DNA from: JAUZQZ01 sp964492105
GTDB taxonomy: Bacteria; Pseudomonadota; Zetaproteobacteria; Mariprofundales; Mariprofundaceae
Assembly: GCA_964492105.1 (NCBI GenBank)
Contig: CAZBJB010000015.1
Location: 1 to 26,415 of the forward strand
Length of the DNA: 26,415 bases
Reading direction: 5' to 3'
In this document: one piece after another, positions 15,456 to 23,764 of the stretch
Layout: every line of letters starts with the position of its first letter
Position numbering within the stretch: the first letter of the stretch is position 1
The notes under the pieces: generated by a model
The model's input: the letters and a program-made list of their open reading frames with translations, nothing else
Databases searched by the model: none
What the model was told of the DNA's origin: nothing
Position numbers and translations under genes: made by a program

Positions 15456-16778
15456 ATGAAGATTGTATATAAAACGGTATTGATTTCAGGTGCGATCATG
15501 ATGGCTGTAGGCGGATTTCTGGCATGGAACGCGTGGACGGATCAGGCGGTGGCGGCGACCAACTATAAACAATTGCAGAAATTTTCTCAGGTGATGAATC
15601 TGGTACGTCGTTCCTACGTGAAAAAAGAAAGCGATGAAAAACTCATTGATGGCGCACTTTCCGGTATGCTTTCCAGCCTCGATCCGCATTCCACCTATAT
15701 GAACAGGGAAATGTACAAGCAGATGCAGGTGGATACCACCGGGAAATTCGGGGGGTTGGGAATCGAAATATCCGCTTCGGAAGGCGGCATCCGTATTGTG
15801 GCACCCATTGAGGACACGCCCGCATGGCGCGCGGGGATCAAGGCAGGGGATATTATTATCAAGATTGATGATCAGTTGGCACGGGACATATCTTTACCCG
15901 AGGCCGTCAAGTTGATGCGCGGCAAGCCCGGTACCTCTATTGTACTCACCATTTTCAGGAAGGGTGAACAGGAACCGCTGACATTCAAAATCGTACGTGC
16001 AATTATCAAGGTCAAATCCGTCAAGGGGGGGGTGATGGCGCCGGAATATGCGTATCTGCGCATCACCCAGTTTCAGGAACGTACGGCGAAACTGTTGAAA
16101 GCCAAAGTGGCGGAACTGACGAAGCTGGCTGGCGGCCATCTGGATGGTGCAGTGCTTGACTTGCGCAACAATCCCGGCGGCCTGCTCAATCAGGCTGTGG
16201 AGGTTTCCGATCTGCTCCTGGACAAGGGCGGCATTGTCAGCACCAAATCGAGAACGGGCCGCAGCATGTCATTCACGGCTAAACCGGGAGATATACTGGA
16301 GGGGGTCCCCATGATTGTACTCATCAATAATGGTTCAGCTTCAGCCTCGGAGATTGTGGCGGGTGCTTTACAGGACAATCACCGCGCTATTTTGATGGGT
16401 ACACGGAGTTTCGGCAAGGGTTCGGTGCAGTCGGTCATAACCTTACCGGATGGATCCGCCATCAAGCTGACGACCGCATTGTATTACACGCCCAGCGGGC
16501 GCTCTATTCAGGCGATCGGCATTAAACCGGATGTGATGGTCAGGCAGGTGCGTATCGTGCAGGCTAAAACGAAGAATAAACAGGTTTCCGTGTTTGAACG
16601 TAATCTGAAGGGACATTTGATGAATGGAAACAAGAAGAAACCAGGCAAAAAGGTGTTGAAACCACGGGGAAAAGTAAGCCAGCTGATGCGAAAACGCCTG
16701 AAAAGGGACAATATATTGCAGCGTGCGCTGGAGATGCTTAAGGGACTGCATGCGCTACATGTTGTTGCTCACGGCTAA
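15456..16778 (+). CDS. ctpA: S41 family carboxyl-terminal processing protease
   Basis: This is a periplasmic serine protease that trims or degrades exported proteins. The 440-residue product has an N-terminal membrane anchor or signal (VLISGAIMMAVGGFLAWNAW), the LDPHSTYM region, a PDZ domain (about 95-180) and the S41 core. The catalytic serine is S296 in NNGSASASEI and the lysine is K321 in RSFGKGSVQ, the 25-residue spacing of this family. The C-terminus is lysine-rich and helical. A run of eight G (16025-16032) lies in the coding sequence. It is between envC and yibQ, as in other proteobacteria where an EnvC-type protein precedes CtpA. Confidence 0.96.
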   Translation: MKIVYKTVLISGAIMMAVGGFLAWNAWTDQAVAATNYKQLQKFSQVMNLVRRSYVKKESDEKLIDGALSGMLSSLDPHSTYMNREMYKQMQVDTTGKFGGLGIEISASEGGIRIVAPIEDTPAWRAGIKAGDIIIKIDDQLARDISLPEAVKLMRGKPGTSIVLTIFRKGEQEPLTFKIVRAIIKVKSVKGGVMAPEYAYLRITQFQERTAKLLKAKVAELTKLAGGHLDGAVLDLRNNPGGLLNQAVEVSDLLLDKGGIVSTKSRTGRSMSFTAKPGDILEGVPMIVLINNGSASASEIVAGALQDNHRAILMGTRSFGKGSVQSVITLPDGSAIKLTTALYYTPSGRSIQAIGIKPDVMVRQVRIVQAKTKNKQVSVFERNLKGHLMNGNKKKPGKKVLKPRGKVSQLMRKRLKRDNILQRALEMLKGLHALHVVAHG

Positions 16779-16862
16779 TGTGTGCCGGTGCTATGGGCTG
16801 CGCCGCGGACCAGGGAATGAGCCGGCGGCACGGCAATATTTGTGAATAATGTGGTCTAACGC

Positions 16863-17837
16863 ATGGCTCCAAAAAGACGCCCATCCTGGTTGTATGCCAC
16901 CCTGCCCGTGCTATTGGCCATTTTGGGGCTAATACTCTGGGCGGGTGTGGAACATCACCACCGAATGCAACAGCGTCCCGTGGTGTCCCTGCCGGAATCG
17001 TCACCTGTTATCTATGAAGATACACAGCACCTTGCCGCGCTGAAGATCATGGATGGGGTACGGAAACATGAATGGCAGGCGGGACTGTCCCGTCAGGGCA
17101 TAGCGTTGATTCTGGATGATGTGGGTTATAATTTGAGATCACTCAGGCGGGCTCTTAACTTGCCGTATCCCATAGCTATTTCGGTGATCCCCGATGCCCC
17201 CTATGCCGTTCGTGCCGCGGAGATGGCACACGCTGCGGGACACGTCGTCATGTTGCATTTGCCGATGGAGCCGGCCAACCCCAAATACAGCCATCGGATG
17301 GATAGCGCCTTCCTGCGGGTCGGGATGAGTCAGGGCGATGTGCGCCGGATTATGCTGGGTGATTTGGCGCACATACCGTATGTGGCGGGGGTGAATAATC
17401 ATATGGGGTCACGCTTGACGACCCTGAAAGTACCGATGCGCTGGGTGATGAATGTTTGTCGTGAAAGGGGGCTGTTTTTTGTCGATTCGCGTACCAGCAA
17501 GGATTCAGTTGCGGCAAAACTGGCCAGGGAGGCCGGGTTAACCTGGGGTGAACGGCGCGTATTCCTGGATAATAGTCTGAGAATGAAGGATATGGAGGCA
17601 TCATGGCAGGCGGCCAGACGTGAGGCATCGCATCACATTCCCGTTATTGTGATTGCCCATCCGCACAGCGCTACACTCGATTTTCTTGAAACATATGTGA
17701 AATCCGGTGATGCAAATCGTATTCTTCCACTCAAACGCTTACTGTTTGCCGGACGAACCGCCCGCTTTGTTGCAAGCGGATCCTCGAATGTGCGGCCATC
17801 CGTGGGAAGTATTCATGTCGGAACCAACGCCAACTAA
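16863..17837 (+). CDS. Divergent polysaccharide deacetylase (YibQ/DUF610 family)
   Basis: The 324-residue product starts with a membrane segment (LYATLPVLLAILGLILWAGV) and then has the divergent polysaccharide-deacetylase fold. Family blocks are IALILDDVGYN, AISVIPDAPYA, VMLHLPMEP, NNHMGSRLT, FFVDSRTS, VFLDN and IAHPH. The acidic pair and the histidine positions correspond to metal-binding residues in related NodB-fold enzymes, but the substrate of this family is unknown. It follows ctpA, as in the envC-ctpA-yibQ order. The 84 bp between ctpA and this gene show no other gene. Its 3' end overlaps the next start by 23 bp. Confidence 0.92.
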   Translation: MAPKRRPSWLYATLPVLLAILGLILWAGVEHHHRMQQRPVVSLPESSPVIYEDTQHLAALKIMDGVRKHEWQAGLSRQGIALILDDVGYNLRSLRRALNLPYPIAISVIPDAPYAVRAAEMAHAAGHVVMLHLPMEPANPKYSHRMDSAFLRVGMSQGDVRRIMLGDLAHIPYVAGVNNHMGSRLTTLKVPMRWVMNVCRERGLFFVDSRTSKDSVAAKLAREAGLTWGERRVFLDNSLRMKDMEASWQAARREASHHIPVIVIAHPHSATLDFLETYVKSGDANRILPLKRLLFAGRTARFVASGSSNVRPSVGSIHVGTNAN

Positions 17838-18927
17838 ATCCGCGCCCGTTATCAGGGATCATACATCCCGCAGAACCCGGCAACTGGCGGATGAGAACCA
17901 CCAGTTGCGTCAATACGTTACCGAGGTTATGGAACGTCTTCGTGCAAATGAACACTTGTTCTCCCGTTTGTTTGAGCTTGAGGCAACGGTGCTGGCCGCA
18001 TCGGATCCGGAAGACCTGTGCTTTGCCTTGTTGCGCGGGTTGCGCAGCAACTTTGAGCTGGACATGGTGCGTTTCTGGTTTGATCGATCCAGCTTTATGG
18101 GTGGAAGGATCATGGAGGGCATATCCGAACGCGATCTGGTATGGGTTGAACAGAGGGAGATCGTGAAAATGGGACTCAACCGGCAGCATGTGTGGCTGAT
18201 GCGGTTGACCCGAGAAAAGAGTTTTGACTGGTTGGGAGAACGTGATCATCACCTTGGATCCCTCGCATTGCTCGTATTGGGCGATCAGTTGCGCCCATTT
18301 GGTGTGCTGGGCATGGGTTCAGTGGAGACAAGCCGTTTCGAGCCCGGTCAGAGCGCGGACTTTTTGCAACATCTGGCGCAAGTGGTGGGCTTGAGCCTTG
18401 AGAATGCAGTGTCACGTGAACGTCTGGCCCGGCTGGCTATCACCGATTCATTGACTGGCAGCCATAACCGCCGTTTTCTTCAGCCGCACAGCCACCAGCC
18501 ATTGTCGAGATGGTTTGGAAAGGGTATCGGCGTGGCTTGTCTGTATATGGATGTGGATGCCTTCAAAGAGATCAACGATCGCCATGGCCATGAAGCGGGT
18601 GATGATGTGTTAAGCAGGATTTCAGGGGCGATAGGTAACATTGTGCGTATACAGGATCCGCTGATTCGCATGGGGGGTGATGAATTTGCCCTGTTTCTTC
18701 CAGGATGTTCGCCTGAACAGGCGGGAAGTATTGCCGAGAAGATCATCAAGGCATGTAATCAGATTAAACTGGACGAAGATAGCGTGGCGGTGAGTGTGGG
18801 GTTGGCATGTTCGCCCGCGGAGAAGGATTTGAAGGTGAAAGAACTGATCTCGATGGCGGATCAGGCCATGTATGTCGCCAAGGCACTTGGTGGGGGGCGT
18901 CTTGAGGAGACAAGCCCGCATGGTTGA
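17815..18927 (+). CDS. DUF484 (GAF-like) sensor fused to a GGDEF diguanylate cyclase
   Basis: From ATG 17815 the 370-residue product has a short coiled coil (about 15-60) and a DUF484/GAF-like domain. The latter contains LGSLALLVLGDQLRPFGVLGMGS and RFEPGQSADFLQHLAQVVG (about 145-190). A GGDEF domain follows with DSLTGSHNRRF and MGGDEF at 286-291. The product-inhibition I-site RxxD (RIQD, 278-281) lies exactly five residues before GGDEF, so the enzyme should be an active, feedback-controlled c-di-GMP synthase. It is cytoplasmic, with no membrane segment. DUF484 genes often precede xerC in proteobacteria, and xerC follows here after a repeat. The fusion of DUF484 to GGDEF is unusual. Confidence 0.9.
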   Translation: MSEPTPTKSAPVIRDHTSRRTRQLADENHQLRQYVTEVMERLRANEHLFSRLFELEATVLAASDPEDLCFALLRGLRSNFELDMVRFWFDRSSFMGGRIMEGISERDLVWVEQREIVKMGLNRQHVWLMRLTREKSFDWLGERDHHLGSLALLVLGDQLRPFGVLGMGSVETSRFEPGQSADFLQHLAQVVGLSLENAVSRERLARLAITDSLTGSHNRRFLQPHSHQPLSRWFGKGIGVACLYMDVDAFKEINDRHGHEAGDDVLSRISGAIGNIVRIQDPLIRMGGDEFALFLPGCSPEQAGSIAEKIIKACNQIKLDEDSVAVSVGLACSPAEKDLKVKELISMADQAMYVAKALGGGRLEETSPHG

Positions 18928-18943
18928 GTAACAAAAGCGTAAG

Positions 18944-19107
18944 ACCTGGATCCTGCAAGTGTTCGCGCACACATAGCGCAACCCCTTGATTCATCTGGCA
19001 TATCGAAAAAACATTCATCACCAATAAGGTGACAACATGTTTTTTCAATGCGCTATATAAACCAATGTCTTACACTCTGCATGCACGATCACTTGCAGGA
19101 TCTAGGT
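18944..19107. repeat. MITE-like element, family B, full copy with nested hairpins
   Basis: The ends ACCTGGATCCTGCAAGTG (18944-18961) and CACTTGCAGGATCTAGGT (19090-19107) are inverted repeats of 18 bases with one mismatch. GTAAGA occurs as a direct repeat at both edges (18939-18944 and 19106-19111). Three further inverted pairs are nested inside: ATAGCGCA (18973) with TGCGCTAT (19049), GAAAAAACAT (19005) with ATGTTTTTTC (19037), and TCACC (19018) with GGTGA (19028). The whole unit folds on itself. It lies between the GGDEF gene and xerC, and the inner stem could also act as a terminator. It encodes no protein. Confidence 0.8.
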
Positions 19108-19177
19108 AAGAGGCTTGTAAGATATTGATTTTATTACTCTCGGCCTGGAGGCCACGCAGCAGCGCGAGGCGCTATTC

Positions 19178-20059
19178 ATGAGGCTTTCCGAAGCCATTGC
19201 CGAATACTTAAGGCAGCTTAAGGATATACGCCTTGCCTCACGCCATACCGTTGCAGCCTACCATCGTGACTTGAACGGTTTTTTAACGCATTGCGGGGAC
19301 GTTTCGCTTTCCACCGTCAACCGTGGTCAGGTGCAGGACTGGCTGGTGGCTTCGCATGCATCCGGTCTGGCCCCGGCCAGCCTGGCCCGGCGTTTGTCCG
19401 CACTACGCAGTTTTCTCGATACGGCAGTCCGTATGGACTGGTGTTCAGAGAATGCCGCGGATGGTCTCAAGGCGCCCAAACAACCAGGACGCCTTCCACG
19501 CGCACTCCCTCCGGAACAAACGGCATTGCTGCTGCAACGCACTGATGCCGCAAGCGAAAAAAGGGATTTGGCATTGTTCTCCGTGATGTATGGGTGTGGT
19601 TTACGTGTATCCGAGGTGGTCGGGCTCAATCTGACGGATATCGATATGGGCGAGGCGGAAATACTTGTGCGTGGAAAGGGGGGCAAGGAACGGATTGCAC
19701 CCATTCCGGATGGTGTGCGCAAGTTGTTGCCGGATTACCTTGTCTTGCGCACGGGGCATGCGGACTACAGCCAGAAGGCGCTGTTTCTGAATCGCCTGGG
19801 AGGCAGGCTTTCAGTCCGCGGCGTTCAACGGATGCTTAAAAAACGCGCACTGGCTACGGGCGCGGATGTATCGGTGACGCCACATCGTCTGCGTCATTCC
19901 TTTGCAACCCATCTACTTGCGGGAGGGGTCGATTTACGTGCTATACAGGAATTGCTTGGCCATGCATCACTCTCGACGACTGAACGCTATACGCATCTGG
20001 ATATGAACAAGTTGACCGCTATTTATGATAAGGCACATCCGAGGGCCAGGAAGCATTGA
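19178..20059 (+). CDS. xerC: Tyrosine recombinase XerC
   Basis: This recombinase resolves chromosome dimers at dif together with XerD. The 293-residue product has an N-terminal SAM-like DNA-binding domain (1-100) and a catalytic domain with all active-site residues: R143 (CGLRVSE), K167 (RGKGGKE), H236 and R239 (HRLRHSFATH), H262 (LGHASLSTT) and the nucleophile Y271. The ending YDKAHPRA is typical of XerC rather than XerD. Its neighbour is a DUF484-domain gene, as in the dapF-DUF484-xerC arrangement of gammaproteobacteria. The frame is open upstream to 19121 without a better start. Ribosome site GCGAGGCG is weak. It converges on rnhA, 18 bp away. Confidence 0.95.
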   Translation: MRLSEAIAEYLRQLKDIRLASRHTVAAYHRDLNGFLTHCGDVSLSTVNRGQVQDWLVASHASGLAPASLARRLSALRSFLDTAVRMDWCSENAADGLKAPKQPGRLPRALPPEQTALLLQRTDAASEKRDLALFSVMYGCGLRVSEVVGLNLTDIDMGEAEILVRGKGGKERIAPIPDGVRKLLPDYLVLRTGHADYSQKALFLNRLGGRLSVRGVQRMLKKRALATGADVSVTPHRLRHSFATHLLAGGVDLRAIQELLGHASLSTTERYTHLDMNKLTAIYDKAHPRARKH

Positions 20060-20077
20060 TGAAGCATGCCGGCGGGG

Positions 20078-20509
20078 TTATTTTGGGACACCCCTTCGCG
20101 CCAGTTCATCGGCACGTTCATTCCCCGGATGACCGGCATGGCCTTTCACCCAGACCCATGTCACATCATGGCTGGCACTCAGTTGTTCCAGTTCCTCCCA
20201 TAAACTTTTATTGGCAACCGGTTTTTTGCCGGTATTTTTCCACCCATTCTTCTTCCAGCCGTGAATCCATGTATTCATGCCCTGAACGACATATTTGGAA
20301 TCCGAATAAATGGCAATCCGGCAATGTTTTTTGAGTGCTTTGAGTGATTCGATGGCAGCCTGTAATTCCATGCGTTGATTGGTGGTCTCCGGTTCCCCGC
20401 CCCACAGTTCCTTCTCATGTTGTCCCATACGTAACAATACGCCCCAGCCCCCCGGGCCGGGGTTACCGGAGCATGCGCCGTCGGTAAAGGCTTCAAGTTG
20501 CATGTTCAT
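20078..20509 (-). CDS. rnhA: Ribonuclease HI
   Basis: This enzyme cuts the RNA strand of RNA-DNA hybrids. From ATG 20509 the product is 143 residues with the four catalytic acids D10 (FTDGACSGNPG), E48 (MELQAA), D70 (YSDSKYV) and D134 (NERADELA), plus the flexible histidine loop VKGHAGHPGN. The basic protrusion (WKKNGWKNTGKKPVANK) found in E. coli-type enzymes is present. A longer frame to 20545 exists, but its start lacks a ribosome site, whereas GGAAATCAGAAATCA precedes 20509. The gene lies downstream of the MscS-type gene on the same strand. Confidence 0.96.
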   Translation of the reverse strand: MNMQLEAFTDGACSGNPGPGGWGVLLRMGQHEKELWGGEPETTNQRMELQAAIESLKALKKHCRIAIYSDSKYVVQGMNTWIHGWKKNGWKNTGKKPVANKSLWEELEQLSASHDVTWVWVKGHAGHPGNERADELARRGVPK

Positions 20510-20570
20510 TGATTTCTGATTTCCAGAAAAAATCTCGGCACCCATGGAGGAGAGCTAAACCCTTGCATAC

Positions 20571-21659
20571 TCATTCCGGCGACTGTTCCAGATGCACGGT
20601 GCGTGTCGGGAAGGCGAATTCCAGACCCAGTGATTCGAGCAGCCCCATGATCTGCAAATTTACCTCCTGACGTACCTGCAGGTGCTCATCCCAGCGTGTG
20701 GTCGTGGTGAAATAGTAAAGGAATATGGACAGTGCGGAATCCTCGAATTCATCAAATTTAACCAGGAAGAAATCATGATCCACGCCATTATGATGGCGAA
20801 GGATATCTTCAATGCCCCCGACAGCCTGTCGCATTTTCTCTACCGGCGTATCATAGGTCAGGCCGAGGCGCATCTTCACCCGCCGTTTCGGACGCGCATC
20901 AATATTGTCAATAACCATATTGGCCATGGCTGAATTAGGCACATTGACCAGTGTCTTGGCGAAGGTACGAATGCGTGTGGATCGGAAACCGACCTCCTCG
21001 ACAATCCCTTCGAATTCACTGGTTTTAATCCAGTCTCCGATAGAGAAAGGACGATCTACCAGGATCATGATGGATCCAAACACATTGGCAATGGTGTCCC
21101 TGGCTGCCATGGCAACGGCAATGCCACCGATACCCAGCGATGCGATCAAGCCGGAAATGGAATAACCCATATTCTGGGCCACCACGAGTACACCCGTGAT
21201 GACAATAAATATTTTAAGGGTCTTGGCTACAAAGGGAACCAACTGATCATCCAGTGAGGATTCGGTCTTTGCCGCACGTGCGGTGAAGTAGGCGGCCAGT
21301 CCGTCAAGCAGCCGCCACAGAAACCATGCGCCGATCAGAATGGATGAGATTCGGCCAAGTCGATCGACGGCGGCAACAATGGGAAAAATGGCGACAGGTG
21401 GGTTCAGTACATGAACCGTGGCCAGAATGCCAAGAATATAAATCAGCCACCCGGCGGGTTTTTCCGCTACTTCCAGGAGCAGGTTGTCGAGCGGCGTCTC
21501 TGTCCGGTTGGCCAAATCCTGGGCCAGCACATGGAAGATACGTAGCGCCCATCGCCGTCCGACAACGGTGAGAAACACGATAACGATCGCGGTCATCCAG
21601 CGGGTTACGGTAATATCAAGCAAGGTCCATGTTTGGATTTGTCCCCATAGCGGCGCCAT
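20571..21659 (-). CDS. MscS family mechanosensitive ion channel
   Basis: The 362-residue membrane protein has about five hydrophobic segments. The conserved pore helix, GLIASLGIGGIAVAMAARDT, runs into IANVFGSIMILVDRPFSIGDWI, which is the MscS beta-domain entry. The cytoplasmic part contains IVEEVGFRSTRIRTFAKTLVNVPNS, another family signature. The extra N-terminal helices resemble YnaI/YbdG-sized members rather than the minimal MscS. It should open under membrane tension during hypo-osmotic shock. A clear GAGGAGAA ribosome site precedes ATG 21659. Repeat family A, copy 2, lies immediately upstream. Confidence 0.93.
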   Translation of the reverse strand: MAPLWGQIQTWTLLDITVTRWMTAIVIVFLTVVGRRWALRIFHVLAQDLANRTETPLDNLLLEVAEKPAGWLIYILGILATVHVLNPPVAIFPIVAAVDRLGRISSILIGAWFLWRLLDGLAAYFTARAAKTESSLDDQLVPFVAKTLKIFIVITGVLVVAQNMGYSISGLIASLGIGGIAVAMAARDTIANVFGSIMILVDRPFSIGDWIKTSEFEGIVEEVGFRSTRIRTFAKTLVNVPNSAMANMVIDNIDARPKRRVKMRLGLTYDTPVEKMRQAVGGIEDILRHHNGVDHDFFLVKFDEFEDSALSIFLYYFTTTTRWDEHLQVRQEVNLQIMGLLESLGLEFAFPTRTVHLEQSPE

Positions 21660-21679
21660 GCTTTATTCTCCTCATGTAT

Positions 21680-21875
21680 TTAGCCCGAACCATTCACAAA
21701 TACTGTCGCGCCCATGCTGGTTCTTTCGTCCTTGCCTGTGGATGCACGCAGGCAGGCGAAACGAACCCACTCATCGGTTGACCGTATGCACGGCTACGGT
21801 CTCCTTCCCCGGAATCCGTTGCGAACAAAAAGCCGATGTCATAATCACGGTGATCCATGGATAGTCCGGGTTAGT
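21680..21875 (+). repeat. Dispersed intergenic repeat, family A, copy 2
   Basis: This copy has both ends. The left begins TTAGCCCGAACCATTCACAA, and the right (GATCCATGGATAGTCCGGGT), in reverse complement, reads ACCCGGACTATCCATGGATC. It shares the core CCGTATGCACGGCTACG (21782-21798) and TCCGTTGCGAACAAA (21815-21829) with copy 1. The GCCTGT...CACGCAG.CAGGCG block (about 21736-21760) is shared with copy 3. It fills the gap between anmK and the MscS gene, ending six bases from the anmK stop. Confidence 0.75.
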
Positions 21876-21880
21876 GTACG

Positions 21881-23038
21881 TCAATCGTGCAACTGCCGCA
21901 ATAATTCTGGCCAGTTGAGCCCCGGTGTAATCATGCCACCGCAGACATCCCGTCTTGCGCCGGTGACGGCGCTTAAGACATTACTCTGTCCGAGAATCGT
22001 CCGGTGTGCGAGAATTGCGAATGATACCGCTTCAACCGCCTGCGGTGGAATGCCCGCAGTCTCAGTGGTAGCGACGATCGCCGGAGCAAGCTGCTCGGAG
22101 AGTGTTTGCATCAGGTACGAATTGCGGGTGCCGCCGCCGCAAACCAGCCACGCATCCGGCACCCCTGGAAGGAAGTGGATCGCGGCGGCAATGCTACACG
22201 TGGTAAACGCGCATGCTGTTGCGATACGGTCCGCATCGCGCAACTTCGGCCATGCAAGGGTTTGGTTCGTCATTTTCTGGACGAAGTCCTCCCGGCCCGT
22301 CGATTTCGGAGGATGCTGTTTCAAAAAAGGATGCTGCATCAACTGGTCCAGCAACGCATGGCAGACCGAACCTCTTGCGGCCAGTTTTCCATCCGCATCA
22401 TAGCTGCGACGCCCCCCGGTAAGCGTTAGCATCAATGTATCCATGAGGATGTTGCCGGGGCCGGTGTCAAAACCGACAGTAATCCCGTCGGTGCCGAGCC
22501 ATGTGATATTGGCGATACCACCGATATTCAGTACGGCGATGTTTTTATCGGATCGGGCGAACAACAACCTGTGTGCAAGCGGAACCAGCGGTGCACCCTG
22601 GCCATCAGCCGCAATATCGCGCCTGCGGAAATCCGAGATGGTGGTGATACCGGTCTTTTCCGCGAGGGTTGCCGGGTCGCCGATCTGGATCGTGAACGGA
22701 TGCCTGGCCCGCGGGCGGTGGCGAATGGTTTGACCGTGGCATCCGATAACGGCGATATCGTGCGGCGTTAACTCCGCGTATTCGATAGTTTCGAGCGCAG
22801 CATCGGCAAATGCCGATCCCAGAGCGCGGTCAAGTTCACCCATGGCATCAATCTCATCAATGCCGGGCCCGGATAACCTGAGGATGGGTTCACGCAGCTT
22901 TTCAGGCATGGAGTGTCCGGAAAAATGAACCAGTTGCGGTTTCTCGGTCATACGTACAATGGCGACATCAATACCGTCAACGGACGTGCCGGACATGATA
23001 CCGATGAACAGGGGTGATTGGCTCACTTCAACATTCAT
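21881..23038 (-). CDS. anmK: Anhydro-N-acetylmuramic acid kinase
   Basis: AnmK phosphorylates 1,6-anhydro-MurNAc from cell-wall turnover, opening the anhydro ring to give MurNAc-6-phosphate. The 385-residue product carries the family motifs: GIMSGTSVDGIDVA, GCHGQTIRHRP, TIQIGDPATLAE, DFRRRDIAADGQGAPLVP, LNIGGIANIT, FDTGPGNILMD and the late VCGGGTRNSYLM. It is complete. The start overlaps the mntA stop by four bases, so it is translationally coupled to a toxin-antitoxin pair, which is not its usual company. Confidence 0.97.
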   Translation of the reverse strand: MNVEVSQSPLFIGIMSGTSVDGIDVAIVRMTEKPQLVHFSGHSMPEKLREPILRLSGPGIDEIDAMGELDRALGSAFADAALETIEYAELTPHDIAVIGCHGQTIRHRPRARHPFTIQIGDPATLAEKTGITTISDFRRRDIAADGQGAPLVPLAHRLLFARSDKNIAVLNIGGIANITWLGTDGITVGFDTGPGNILMDTLMLTLTGGRRSYDADGKLAARGSVCHALLDQLMQHPFLKQHPPKSTGREDFVQKMTNQTLAWPKLRDADRIATACAFTTCSIAAAIHFLPGVPDAWLVCGGGTRNSYLMQTLSEQLAPAIVATTETAGIPPQAVEAVSFAILAHRTILGQSNVLSAVTGARRDVCGGMITPGLNWPELLRQLHD

Positions 23039-23352
23039 AAACGGGCCGTTTTCTCCGGTTTCCGGATCACCTCATACTCCTGCTGAATGATGTTGCGGAA
23101 TGTCTGGCTCGCTGAGGCGTAATCCACCACATCAACACGGTATGGCAGATCGGATTCGGAGAACGCCTCTTTTAATTCGCGTAACCGGCCAGAATTGATG
23201 GGCGCATCAGCGATGATGGCCAGATCAATATCGGAAAACGGTTTCAGAGTTCGCCCATGCACGCGCGATCCAAATATCCAGACCTCATATTCAGGGATAA
23301 TTGAGCCCAATATATTTTGAACTATCACTATATTCTCGCTATCTAATTTCAT
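23035..23352 (-). CDS. mntA: MntA-type nucleotidyltransferase (antitoxin of HepT)
   Basis: The 105-residue protein is a minimal nucleotidyltransferase with the signature GSRVHGRTLKPFSDIDLAI (G28-S29, D41-x-D43) and a third acidic region at VDVVDY (D74/D77). In characterised HepT-MntA pairs the MNT protein neutralises the HEPN ribonuclease by attaching AMP to a tyrosine near its active site. The ATG overlaps the hepT stop and its own stop overlaps anmK, so the three proteins should be made together. The catalytic residues look intact, supporting an active antitoxin. Confidence 0.88.
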   Translation of the reverse strand: MKLDSENIVIVQNILGSIIPEYEVWIFGSRVHGRTLKPFSDIDLAIIADAPINSGRLRELKEAFSESDLPYRVDVVDYASASQTFRNIIQQEYEVIRKPEKTARL

Positions 23353-23759
23353 CAGGCATTCCGTTTTTGGAGGGCAGCAAGCAAGCTTCGCGCATCCGTT
23401 AGAAAGGCAAGGGCTGTTCGATATACATTTTGAGCCACTTCCTCGTCATAGGTATGCGATGTCAAGTTTCGCTTTTCGCGGTAGTTGAACCATAAGAGGG
23501 GGTCATCAATCAATCCTCGCTCCGCGCCTGCCCGGATCATATCCCGGAAACTCATTGCATCGATGGCTTCGGGTGATGGAACGTCCAGTTCCAGGCGGCG
23601 TTTGAGCATCTTCCAGCAAAGTTCGTATGTATATTCAAAACGCTGGATGACACTGTCTCTGAGCATGTCATCTGTTTTTTCCCGTTCCGTGCGATTGATA
23701 GCGAACGCCAGGCTATCCAGTGCTTTTTGTAAGGGTGTTAAATCGAGTGACTGAGACAT
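23352..23759 (-). CDS. hepT: HepT-like HEPN-domain toxin (HI0074 family)
   Basis: This 135-residue all-helical protein belongs to the nucleotidyltransferase substrate-binding family. The HEPN ribonuclease motif is R97-NLTS-H102, and Y104 follows at the position that is AMPylated by the partner in the RX4HXY type. The conserved FEYTYELCWKMLK helix and the WFNYREKRNLTSHTYDE segment are intact. A ribosome site (AAGGCGG) lies inside the end of a 26-codon reading frame just upstream. The gene is first of a coupled hepT-mntA-anmK operon and lies beside repeat A copy 3 and an integron integrase. Confidence 0.88.
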   Translation of the reverse strand: MSQSLDLTPLQKALDSLAFAINRTEREKTDDMLRDSVIQRFEYTYELCWKMLKRRLELDVPSPEAIDAMSFRDMIRAGAERGLIDDPLLWFNYREKRNLTSHTYDEEVAQNVYRTALAFLTDARSLLAALQKRNA

Positions 23760-23764
23760 GTTGC

